DNA of 41,421 nucleotides from an uncultured Bacteroidia bacterium (lineage in GTDB: Bacteria > Bacteroidota > Bacteroidia > Bacteroidales > UBA932): assembly GCA_902801205.1 (NCBI GenBank), contig CADCHE010000016.1, forward strand, positions 1 to 41,421, read 5' to 3'. Numbering within the stretch: the first letter of the stretch is position 1; every line of letters begins with the position of its first letter. Positions 32,376 to 39,840 of the stretch are shown here, piece by piece. The translations under genes and the position numbers were made by a program. A model generated the notes under the pieces. That model was not told the DNA's origin. It did not search any database and saw only the letters and a program-made list of their open reading frames with translations.

Positions 32376-33139
32376 GCAAGTCCTGCTTCCTGACCGGATG
32401 GCTGCTGCTCCTTTGCATCGGTGCATGGGGGCAGCAGCCTTCGGATACATTGGAGCAAGACCGGTCGACACAGGTACGTGCTTCGCAGTTCATCGTTCCC
32501 GCGACGTTGCTTGGCGCCGGTTTCGCCGGCGTCTGGGCCCCGCCCCTGGTGCAGGCCAAGGGTTGGGTGCGCGAGCAGGTGGCGTATGACCGTCGGGGCC
32601 GTTCGTTGCTGCGCATCGATGATGTGACCCAGTACGTTCCGATCGCGATGGACCTCGGGCTCGGCTTCGCGGGGGTCCGCGCACGTCACCGTCTCCGTGA
32701 CCGTATGCTCGTGACGGCCACTTCGTATGCGGTCATGACGCTCTTCGTAAAATCCATCAAGTATTCGGCCTGCGAGCCGCGTCCGGACACCGGCGCCTGG
32801 GATGCCTTCCCGTCCGGGCATACCGCGAAGGCGATGACGGCAGCGGAGATCGTCCGGGTGGAATACGGCCCCTGGTGGGGGCTCGGGGCCTATGCCCTCG
32901 GCCTTGGAACCGCTTATTTGCGGCTTTACAATGACCGCCATTGGGTAAACGATGTCATTTGTGGGACAGGAATCGGCATCCTTTCCGCACGGATCGGATA
33001 CTGGCTCCTGCCTGTGGAATCCCGCCTGCTGGACCGCTGGTCGGCAGGCCACGCGGATGACTCTCCTGCCATGGCTGCCGTGCCCGTCTGTGACCCCATC
33101 ACGCGTTCCGTCGGCCTCTCCCTTTCCGTTGTCTTCTAA
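32372..33139 (+). CDS. PAP2-family membrane phosphatase, TTG start
   Basis: A 255-residue PAP2 (type 2 phosphatidic acid phosphatase) protein. The three phosphatase motifs are present: [18 protein letters not shown] and [12 protein letters not shown], with hydrophobic helices between them and a signal peptide (cleavage near AWGQ). In Bacteroidales such proteins act on lipid A, undecaprenyl pyrophosphate or phospholipids in the periplasm; which of these is not readable here. The only good start is TTG at 32372, which shares bases with the fumarase stop (TTGA), so translation is probably coupled. An ATG start would lie well inside the protein. It converges with the sialidase gene. Confidence 0.88.
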   Translation: MSKSCFLTGWLLLLCIGAWGQQPSDTLEQDRSTQVRASQFIVPATLLGAGFAGVWAPPLVQAKGWVREQVAYDRRGRSLLRIDDVTQYVPIAMDLGLGFAGVRARHRLRDRMLVTATSYAVMTLFVKSIKYSACEPRPDTGAWDAFPSGHTAKAMTAAEIVRVEYGPWWGLGAYALGLGTAYLRLYNDRHWVNDVICGTGIGILSARIGYWLLPVESRLLDRWSAGHADDSPAMAAVPVCDPITRSVGLSLSVVF

Positions 33140-33204
33140 GGCGCCCCGCGGGCGCGCTCCCGCCGCACCACTCTCCCGTTTGGTGAGCCAGCGAATCCGC
33201 TGTT

Positions 33205-34833
33205 TTACGGGTTGTTACCGGGGGCAGGGACGAGGTCCCGTATTTTGATCTTTTGAAAGACGATCTGCGCGGTGCTGCTCTCGTAGAGGACTCCGACGGT
33301 CTCTTCATCCACCGGGGCGATGCAGCCGTACCCCCAGCCGAACTCCTCATCCAGCATCATGCTGAACGGCCAGGTCATCCCGAGGTCCGTGCTGGCGCGG
33401 AGGGTGAAGTGTGTACGCTCGTTGGTGCCTGAAGCAGGATTCGAGAAGAAGAGGAGGTCTTGCCGCAAGATGTTCTCTCCGGCCGGGACCTTGAGCAGGC
33501 TTGCCTGGCAGACCGGGTCGATCAGCGTGTTGTCCGAAGGATGCGGCTGCCATGTTTCACCCATGTCCTTCGAGATGAATACCCTTCTGTAGGGGTTATT
33601 CACACCGAAGGTGCGCATGCTCAGCATCAGGATGCCCGGGAAGATTTCGGCGACCTGGGATTCGTTGGTATTGGGGACGCTGCTGCTCCTGTGCCATGTT
33701 TTCCCGTGGTCGCGGCTGTAGACGATGCCGGCACCGGGCTTTTTGTCGGCATTCCACCACTGAGCGGGGAAGACCAGCGTTCCGTCCTGCATCGTGATGC
33801 CTGCCCCGGGGCCTTGGAAGCTGCAGATTTCCGACGGATCCTTTATTTGGGCGGTGATGTTCACGGGAGCCGACCATGTCTTTCCGTCGTCGGTACTCCG
33901 GACGATGACCATCTGCCCGGCATCGATAGGGTCCATTCCGCTCCGCGAATCGAGCGTGACCGTCGCGCCGCCGTGTCCGTGCGCCCAGACGCCGGAGATG
34001 TAGAGGTCTCCGGTCGTCTCGTCAGACAGGATGCAGGGATCCCCGATACCGTTCTGTCCCTGAGGCAGCCCTCCGGCTTCACCCATGTCCATCGCTACGC
34101 GCATCTTCTCCCATGTACGTCCGCCGTCCGTGCTACGGCTCACACCGATGTCGATGTCACCGTTGAGGTCAAAGGAAGAATCGTACCGGATGTCGTAGGC
34201 GGCGACGAGCGTTCCCTTGACGGAGCGGACCAGGCCCGGAATCCGGTAGGTGTCTACTCCGTCCCACCCGTAGTTGCGGACGGCGATACCCAGTCTCCGC
34301 TCGGTAAATCCGTTCTGGCGGAGTTCCAGCAACCGGGCTCCGCTCCCGTCGTCCAGGCTGATGGAAGAGATGCCGCAGGAGAATGCTTCTGCGAGGTCTG
34401 CCTTGCGAGAATCGATTTCCAGGCTGACGTACAGGTAGTTGTTGTCCGCCACCAGGGGCGTGTGGAAGGACAGGACCACGGGACCCTCCTTCGCCGGCCT
34501 GCATCTGGCCAGCTCCAGGGCGTAGTCTTTGTCATTCCAGAGGCTCCAGCCGCCGACCCACCGGTTGAAATGCTGCCGGAACACGTTGCAGCGCGTTCCC
34601 GAGTAGAGCGGCTTGGCCGTTCCGGTATACATCAGCCGTACGCTGCGGACCGCCTTCCGCGGGATGCCGTCGAGCGACAGTTCCAGGACACCGTCCACCT
34701 CGGCAGCTTGGGAGAGGGGGATGCGGATTTCCGAAAGGATATTGTAGGGGCGGTCCACGATGACGGGAATCCGCGGGTTGTGCACCTCGGCGAAAGCGCC
34801 GAGCAAGAGTGTCGTCAGTAGAGAGATCAACAT
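33205..34833 (-). CDS. Secreted exo-alpha-sialidase (GH33)
   Basis: A 542-residue sialidase releasing terminal sialic acids from host or dietary glycoconjugates. After a short signal peptide come an N-terminal beta domain of ~170 residues, common in Bacteroidales sialidases, and the six-bladed propeller. The YRIP motif (TYRIPGLV) contributes the catalytic Arg. Five Asp-boxes are visible: SRSTDGGRTW, VRSTDDGKTW, SRDHGKTW, SKDMGETW and STDLGMTW. A late GYGCIAPVDEETVGVLYES probably holds the Glu/Tyr pair. The start codon lies inside a hairpin (TGGGAA/TTCCCA, 34833-34849) only about 14 bases after the -7 box, a leader of a few bases. No nan catabolic genes are adjacent. Confidence 0.93.
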   Translation of the reverse strand: MLISLLTTLLLGAFAEVHNPRIPVIVDRPYNILSEIRIPLSQAAEVDGVLELSLDGIPRKAVRSVRLMYTGTAKPLYSGTRCNVFRQHFNRWVGGWSLWNDKDYALELARCRPAKEGPVVLSFHTPLVADNNYLYVSLEIDSRKADLAEAFSCGISSISLDDGSGARLLELRQNGFTERRLGIAVRNYGWDGVDTYRIPGLVRSVKGTLVAAYDIRYDSSFDLNGDIDIGVSRSTDGGRTWEKMRVAMDMGEAGGLPQGQNGIGDPCILSDETTGDLYISGVWAHGHGGATVTLDSRSGMDPIDAGQMVIVRSTDDGKTWSAPVNITAQIKDPSEICSFQGPGAGITMQDGTLVFPAQWWNADKKPGAGIVYSRDHGKTWHRSSSVPNTNESQVAEIFPGILMLSMRTFGVNNPYRRVFISKDMGETWQPHPSDNTLIDPVCQASLLKVPAGENILRQDLLFFSNPASGTNERTHFTLRASTDLGMTWPFSMMLDEEFGWGYGCIAPVDEETVGVLYESSTAQIVFQKIKIRDLVPAPGNNP

Positions 34834-34847
34834 GGGAACAGTTTTCC

Positions 34848-34855
34848 CAAAAATA
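34848..34855 (-). promoter_or_regulatory. -7 box of the sialidase gene
   Basis: TATTTTTG on the minus strand, 14 bases before the ATG, so the leader is only a few bases long. Confidence 0.5.
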
Positions 34856-34919
34856 AAAAAACTTCGAAAAAAAACGAAATAATCAGTACTTTGTGTTGCA
34901 AGGTATTTATTTTTATTTA

Positions 34920-34927
34920 TATCTTTG
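34920..34927 (+). promoter_or_regulatory. -7 box of the PspC-PadR operon
   Basis: TATCTTTG, 33 bases before the ATG at 34961, with TTG about 21 bases further upstream. Confidence 0.55.
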
Positions 34928-34960
34928 CGAAGGAAAAATATTTGTCAAACCTATGATAAT

Positions 34961-35611
34961 ATGAAAAAAGTTGTCAACATCAGCCTGGGCGGCAGGGGAT
35001 TCGCGATGGACGAAGACGCCTACATCCGTCTGACCGCCTATTTTGAGCACTTCAAAACGCATTTCCGGAATGGTACGCCGGACCTCCGCTCCTCCGAAGA
35101 GGAGGTGATGTCCGACCTGGAGTCCCGGATGGCGGAACTCTTCGACCGCGAGACGCTGTCGTCTCCCGCGCGGGTCGTCGACCTGGCGATGGTCGAGCGG
35201 ATCACCGGTCAGCTCGGCATGCCGGACGGCGCTCCGGAGGAAAAGGGCACGGACGCCGGTCCCGAACCCAAGGAAGGGGAGCATTTCGGTACCTTCGGCC
35301 GTCCCACCGGTGCGGATTTCTCGTATAACGGGGAGCAGGGAACGGCCCGCCGCCATTTCTTCCGTGACCGGGAGAACAAGGCCATCGGCGGCGTCTGCGC
35401 CGGCATGGGTGCCCTGTTCAATATCGACGTAACCATCATCCGGATCATCTTCCTCGTCTGCATCTTTGGTTGGGGATTCGGGCTGCTGGTCTACCTGATC
35501 CTGTGGATGGTGGTGCCTGCTGCAAAGACGTCCGCGGACTTCTGCCAGATGCATGGTCTGGAGCCTACCGCGGAAAACATGGCGAAATTTACAATCAAGA
35601 GGGAAAAGTGA
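34961..35611 (+). CDS. PspC-domain protein, first paralogue
   Basis: A 216-residue protein of the phage-shock-protein C family. The N-terminal ~70 residues (VNISLGGRGFAMDEDAY, SDLESRMAELFDRE) form a domain shared with the gene at 35946. The PspC domain follows at ~140-200 (NKAIGGVCAGMGALFNIDVT, then a membrane helix ending in LILWMVVPA). PspC proteins sense envelope stress in the inner membrane. The start at 34961 gives the shared N-terminus. It is first of a three-gene operon: its stop TGA overlaps the PadR start codon by one base (TGATG), so the three products are made together. Confidence 0.88.
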   Translation: MKKVVNISLGGRGFAMDEDAYIRLTAYFEHFKTHFRNGTPDLRSSEEEVMSDLESRMAELFDRETLSSPARVVDLAMVERITGQLGMPDGAPEEKGTDAGPEPKEGEHFGTFGRPTGADFSYNGEQGTARRHFFRDRENKAIGGVCAGMGALFNIDVTIIRIIFLVCIFGWGFGLLVYLILWMVVPAAKTSADFCQMHGLEPTAENMAKFTIKREK

Positions 35612-35949
35612 TGGAAAACAATGTAGATAACGTGCGCGCGCAGATGCGCAAGGGTGTGCTGGAGTATTGCATCCTCAGCATCCTGAACCGCGGGGAAGCC
35701 TATGCGTCCTCGATCCTTGAAACCCTCAAGGCGGCGAACATGATCGTTGTGGAGGGCACCCTCTACCCGCTTCTGATCCGCCAGAAGAACCAGGGGCTGC
35801 TCTCGTACCGCTGGGAAGAGTCCACCCAGGGTCCGCCCCGGAAGTACTATTGTATCACCGACAAAGGCCGTGAGCAGCTGCAAGAAATGGATCTTGCCTG
35901 GAGCGAGTTGGTCGAAACCATCCGGACCCTCAAGACGCAGAAATCATGA
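35611..35949 (+). CDS. PadR-family transcriptional regulator
   Basis: A 112-residue winged-helix repressor of the PadR family. The typical stretch is visible: QMRKGVLEYCILSILNRGEAYAS at the start of the helix-turn-helix (shown only as family resemblance), then VVEGTLYPLLIRQKNQGLL as the recognition region and the wing GPPRKYYCITDKGREQL. It probably controls its own operon in response to an envelope or small-molecule signal. The start at 35611 overlaps the stop of the first PspC gene, and its own stop overlaps the second PspC start (ATGA), so it sits translationally locked between two PspC paralogues. Confidence 0.93.
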   Translation: MENNVDNVRAQMRKGVLEYCILSILNRGEAYASSILETLKAANMIVVEGTLYPLLIRQKNQGLLSYRWEESTQGPPRKYYCITDKGREQLQEMDLAWSELVETIRTLKTQKS

Positions 35950-36986
35950 AAACCGTTGAAAAAGTGAGCGTTGGAGGCTATGCCTTCACGATGGAGAGCG
36001 AGGCTGCTGCCGCCGCAGCCGCCTACCTGGGCGAACTGCAGGCCTTCTATGCCGGCAAGTCGAGCGGAGCCGAGATCCTCGAGGGCATCGAGGAACGCAT
36101 GGCGGAACTCCTGATGGAGAAGGTTCCTGACGGAGGCGTAGTGACGGCAGACATGGTCGCCCACGTGACCGAGACCCTCGGCCGCCCGGAGGCGATCGAG
36201 GCGGAAGATACCGCGGGCCGCCCGGAGGCCGCCTCCGAGCCGGCTGAACCGGCCGAGGCGCCCAAGACCCCGCGCCGCCGCCTGTACCGGGATCCGTCCT
36301 CGCGCGTGGTCGCCGGTGTCTGCGGTGGCCTCGGGACCTTCCTCAATATCGATCCCTTTGTCTTCCGGCTGCTGTTCGTGATCTTCTCGCTGACCGGATT
36401 CCATTTCCTGAGGCACAATGTCGTATCGCTGTCGGCGCCCTTCCTGTACCTGATTTTCTGGGTCTGCATGCCGATGGCCCGGACCGTCCGCCAGCGTGAC
36501 GAGCAGCACGGGCAGGTCGGAACGGTGGATGGCATCAGCCAGCGCGTCCGCAGGGAAGCGTTCGCCGAGCCGGTCACGCCGTCGAAACCGGCGTTGTCGT
36601 GGATTTCGCGGCTGCTGGGCGTCGCCACGGGTGTCTTCTCCCTGCTGGCCGGCGTTGCGATACTGGCGGGCGTCGCCGCTGTCGTCTGGGCAAGCCTGCG
36701 CGCCTCCGGAAACATGAGCTACGTGTATCACCGGCTGTTGGAGGAAATCTCGGTCTTCGGGACGGACCTTTCGTCCGTCACCTCGGATCCGCTCGTTCCG
36801 CTGATGGTGCTGATCGCCGTCCTGCTGCCTGCTATCGGGCTGATCTACGCCGGCGTCCTGCTCATCTTCGACCTTCGGCCGCCCCGCTGGCATCCCGGCC
36901 TGTGGCTGTTCATCCTCTGGCTGGTCGTCCTGGTGGTTCTGGCGGTGTTCGTGGTGATGCTGCTTGTGAACGGCGCAATCGGCTGA
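35946..36986 (+). CDS. PspC-domain protein, second paralogue with extra membrane part
   Basis: A 346-residue relative of 34961-35611. The N-terminal domain is similar (KVSVGGYAFTMESEAAA, LEGIEERMAELLMEK), followed by an Ala/Pro/Glu-rich linker (~85-110) and the PspC domain (SRVVAGVCGGLGTFLNIDP with a membrane helix). Unlike the first paralogue it continues with three more hydrophobic segments (GVFSLLAGVAILAGVAAVVW, PLMVLIAVLLPAIGLIYAGV, WLFILWLVVLVVLAVFVVML). It is an inner-membrane protein, likely an envelope-stress sensor whose partner is the smaller PspC protein. Translation is coupled to PadR through ATGA. It ends 2 bases from the convergent EamA gene. Confidence 0.88.
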   Translation: MKTVEKVSVGGYAFTMESEAAAAAAAYLGELQAFYAGKSSGAEILEGIEERMAELLMEKVPDGGVVTADMVAHVTETLGRPEAIEAEDTAGRPEAASEPAEPAEAPKTPRRRLYRDPSSRVVAGVCGGLGTFLNIDPFVFRLLFVIFSLTGFHFLRHNVVSLSAPFLYLIFWVCMPMARTVRQRDEQHGQVGTVDGISQRVRREAFAEPVTPSKPALSWISRLLGVATGVFSLLAGVAILAGVAAVVWASLRASGNMSYVYHRLLEEISVFGTDLSSVTSDPLVPLMVLIAVLLPAIGLIYAGVLLIFDLRPPRWHPGLWLFILWLVVLVVLAVFVVMLLVNGAIG

Positions 36987-36988
36987 CC

Positions 36989-37909
36989 CTACTGCGATCC
37001 CAGATAGAGGAACAGCATGCCCAGCAGGACCAGCACCAGGTCCGTCGCCTTGTTGCGGAGATTCTTCTCATGGAAGATGAGGGCGCCGGCTAGGAAACTG
37101 ACCACGACGCTGCCGCGGCGGACCATCGAGACGATGGAGACCATCGCATCGGGTTGGCTGAGGGCGTAGAAATAGACGAAATCCGCGCCGCAGAGGAAGA
37201 CGGAGATGCCAATGATGGACCACTTCCACTTGAAGGGAGTGGTCTTTTTGCGTCCCGGCAGCCAGAGGACGAGCAGCATGACGCCCATCATGCCGCACTG
37301 GTAGATGTTATACCAGACCTGTACGGCCATCTTGTCCAGGCCAAGGCCGCCGCTTTGCACGGGGGCCATCAGGTAGCGGTCGTACAGGCCGCTGATGGCA
37401 CCCAGGACCGCGGCGCCGATAACCGCCCAGATCCAGACGTTCCGCCGGAAGTCGAAGCCTTCCTTCCGGCCTTCCCGGCCCAGGAGGAAGAAGGAGACGA
37501 CCGCCAGCGTCACGCCGATCCATTGCAGCAGGTTCAGCTGTTCGCCGTAGAGGAGCAGGGCACCCAGCAGGACCATCACGGGGCGGGTCGCGTTGATCGG
37601 CCCCACGAGGGTCAGCGGCAGGTGCTTGATGCCGAAATATCCCAAGGTCCAGGAACTCAGTACGATGCAGCTTTTCAGGAGGATCGGTCCATGCACCCGC
37701 CAGCCCGCCGTTTCACCCACGGCGAAGATGCTTCCGTCCAGCAGTCCCGTGTACTTCGACAGCAGGAGGGCAGGCAGGAAGATCAGCGAGCAGAACAGGG
37801 TGTTGAGAAAGAGGACGGGCAGGACGGCGTTGCCGGAGAGCGCCTCTTTCTTAAAGGCATCGTAGCAGCCCAGCAGGGCGGCGGACAGGAAGGCGAGTGA
37901 AAGCCACAT
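36989..37909 (-). CDS. EamA/DMT-family transporter
   Basis: A 306-residue inner-membrane transporter of the drug/metabolite superfamily with ten predicted helices in two EamA halves (GPINATRPVMVLLGALLLYGE in the first, VRRGSVVVSFLAGALIFHEK in the second). The family exports or imports small metabolites, often amino acids. It is the second gene of an operon with asnA (6 bases apart), so transport of an amino acid or related compound is a reasonable inference, not proven. It is convergent with the PspC operon with only 2 bases between stops. Confidence 0.88.
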   Translation of the reverse strand: MWLSLAFLSAALLGCYDAFKKEALSGNAVLPVLFLNTLFCSLIFLPALLLSKYTGLLDGSIFAVGETAGWRVHGPILLKSCIVLSSWTLGYFGIKHLPLTLVGPINATRPVMVLLGALLLYGEQLNLLQWIGVTLAVVSFFLLGREGRKEGFDFRRNVWIWAVIGAAVLGAISGLYDRYLMAPVQSGGLGLDKMAVQVWYNIYQCGMMGVMLLVLWLPGRKKTTPFKWKWSIIGISVFLCGADFVYFYALSQPDAMVSIVSMVRRGSVVVSFLAGALIFHEKNLRNKATDLVLVLLGMLFLYLGSQ

Positions 37910-37915
37910 GGTCGT

Positions 37916-38953
37916 TTATGCCAGATCGATGCCAGCCGCATGGCAGGCTGCGCGCATCTCTTCGGGCCAGAGGCTGCTCTGGATCTCTCCGATGTGCGCC
38001 TTCCGAAGCAGGTACATGCACAGGCGCGACTGGCCGATGCCGCCGCCGACGGTGCAGGGGAGTGCACCCGCGAGCAATTTCTGGTGGAAATAGAGTTCCT
38101 TCTTGTGTTCTTCACCCCGGAGGGCCAGCTGGCGCAGCAGGGCGGCTTCGTCGACGCGGATGCCCATGCTGGACACCTCGAATGCCTGTTCGAGAACCGG
38201 GTTCCACAGGAGGATGTCACCGTTCAGGCCCGGCAGCCCGTCTTCGCCCGGCGTGCTCCAGTCGTCGTAGTCGGCCGCGCGGCCGTCGTGGGGAATGCCG
38301 TCGGAAAGCGGGGCGCCGATGCCGATGACGAACACGGCCTTGTGCTTCCGGACGATCTCGTTCTCGCGTTCCTTGGGGGACATTCCCGGGTACAGGTCGA
38401 GCAGCTGCTGGGCGTGGATGAAGAAGATGTCTTCGGGGAGGAAGGGGACCAGTTGCGGGAATTCGACGAAGAGTTTGTTCTCCGTCACGCGGATGGCCTC
38501 GTAGATGCGCCGGACGGTTTTCCGCAGGAAGTCGACCGTCCGGTCTTCCGGGCGGATGACTTTCTCCCAGTCCCACTGGTCGACATAGATCGAGTGGAGG
38601 TTGTCCAGGTCTTCATCCGGCCGCAGGGCGTTCATGTCGGTGTAGATGCCACGTCCCGGAGCTGTTCCCAACTCGGCGAGTTTCAGTCGTTTCCATTTGG
38701 CGAGCGAGTGGACGACTTCAGCCTGCCGTTCGCCCATCGAGCGGACGGGGAAGCGTACGGGGCGCTCGACGCCGTTGAGGTCGTCGTTCAGGCCCGTTCC
38801 GGAAAGCACCGTCATCGGTGCCGTCACACGGAGCAGGGCCAGTTGGGCGGACAGGTTCGCCTGGAACATGTCCTTGACCGTCTTGATGGCCTTTTCGGTG
38901 TTCTCGACGCTGCCGAGCAGGTTCTTGTAATGCGGTGGAATAATCAGTGACAT
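37916..38953 (-). CDS. asnA: Ammonia-dependent asparagine synthetase
   Basis: A 345-residue AsnA-type aspartate-ammonia ligase, which makes asparagine from aspartate, ammonia and ATP and is related to class II aminoacyl-tRNA synthetases. The family marks are visible: ERPVRFPV near residue 65, SLAKWKRLKL, YTDMNALRPDE, HSIYVDQWDWEKV and the C-terminal GGGIGQSRLCMYLL (class II motif 3). The open frame runs far upstream through GC-rich DNA, but the Met at 38953 is the true start: MSLIIPPHYKNLLG matches the family, an AAAGGT stretch precedes it and a -7 box lies at 38976-38983. It heads an operon with the EamA transporter. Confidence 0.95.
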   Translation of the reverse strand: MSLIIPPHYKNLLGSVENTEKAIKTVKDMFQANLSAQLALLRVTAPMTVLSGTGLNDDLNGVERPVRFPVRSMGERQAEVVHSLAKWKRLKLAELGTAPGRGIYTDMNALRPDEDLDNLHSIYVDQWDWEKVIRPEDRTVDFLRKTVRRIYEAIRVTENKLFVEFPQLVPFLPEDIFFIHAQQLLDLYPGMSPKERENEIVRKHKAVFVIGIGAPLSDGIPHDGRAADYDDWSTPGEDGLPGLNGDILLWNPVLEQAFEVSSMGIRVDEAALLRQLALRGEEHKKELYFHQKLLAGALPCTVGGGIGQSRLCMYLLRKAHIGEIQSSLWPEEMRAACHAAGIDLA

Positions 38954-38975
38954 ACCTTTTTTTGCTAAGTTCGCA

Positions 38976-38983
38976 CAAATGTA
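38976..38983 (-). promoter_or_regulatory. -7 box of asnA
   Basis: TACATTTG on the minus strand, 22 bases before the ATG; matches TAnnTTTG. Confidence 0.55.
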
Positions 38984-38999
38984 CAAAAAAAACCGCCTC

Positions 39000-39440
39000 A
39001 GGCAAAAACCCCGGTCCTGGAGGGGAAGGGTATGCCGGTCCTGGTGGGCGGCCTGTTGTGCTGTCGCCGGTTCCCGGCGGCCCGTTGCCCTGCCCCATCC
39101 GCCCGGCCGGGTGAGTTCCTGGTAGAAAAAACCGCGCTGAGTGCATCCGGGCGGTACGCCTGCCCCAGCCGCCCGTCCGCCCGGCCGGGCGGACGCCGGA
39201 CGGTACGCCCCTTCGGGGCTATCCCTCCCACATCGCTGCGCTCGTGGGCCCCTCCCGCTCACGAGCCGCGGGCGGCTACGCCGTCCGGCGCCCATCCCGG
39301 TCCGGGCGCAAAACCGGCGCCCGCGCAGTGCCGCCCCCCCGCTGCCGCGCGGCCCAGGTGCTTTTCCCGGCCACCTCCCGGCAGCGGTCGTCGGTGTCCG
39401 TTCCGTTTCCCGTCCGCCCTGAATCTGTGCAGCCTGCACT
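39000..39440. other. GC-rich, palindrome-dense gap without a convincing gene
   Basis: Open frames exist on both strands, but their products are low-complexity Arg/Pro/Gly/Ala strings and look like artefacts of high GC. The DNA holds a perfect 20-bp palindrome (39175-39194), GCTCGTG (39240-39246) with CACGAGC (39260-39266), GCCCCTTCGGGGC near 39207-39219, and three versions of GGRCGGYTACGCC or GGRCGGTACGCC. It may be a REP-like repeat cluster. Confidence 0.5.
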
Positions 39441-39450
39441 CTTCGGCTTC

Positions 39451-39567
39451 ATCCCGCTGACCGATAACGGCTTTACAGTCAATACTTTGCTTATTTTCCC
39501 TCCCCGAAAAACGGGCAGGGAAATTAATGAAGTAGCTGATCTATAGTTATTTATCGGTCAGCGGGAT
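39451..39567. repeat. Perfect 17-bp inverted repeat enclosing 83 bp
   Basis: 39451-39467 is the exact reverse complement of 39551-39567. The AT-rich interior contains a second imperfect palindrome (TTTCCCTCCCCG against CGGGCAGGGAAA). The size and spacing resemble small invertible promoters of Bacteroidales, but no good -7 box is seen inside. Nothing gene-like is seen between 39568 and the promoter at 39815. Confidence 0.7.
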
Positions 39568-39814
39568 CGACCTGCCCTTTTGCCTTCGGAACGGATTTCC
39601 TTCTGCCTGCTTCCCCGCATCCCCTGCCCGATCGCTTCCCTGCGTACGCCCGGCTTCCGGATGGGGGCTTGCGGATATGCTGATATTACTTCGCAGGTTT
39701 TCCGGGCATGCGGCATCCTGAACTTGTGATGGTCAGGCGAGTCCGCTTTCGAAGGTTATTACGTATGATTCATCGTATGATTCATCTGAATAAAGAGCGT
39801 GTCGTGTTTTTTCC

Positions 39815-39822
39815 TATTTTTG
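39815..39822 (+). promoter_or_regulatory. -7 box for the secreted protein at 39841
   Basis: TATTTTTG, 18 bases before the ATG; consensus match. Confidence 0.5.
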
Positions 39823-39840
39823 TACAAATAACTTCTCCAG

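Noticed and set aside
38954-39439. N-terminal extension of asnA of about 160 residues
   Set aside because: The residues are low-complexity and the family start is at 38953, with a -7 box at 38976-38983 between them.
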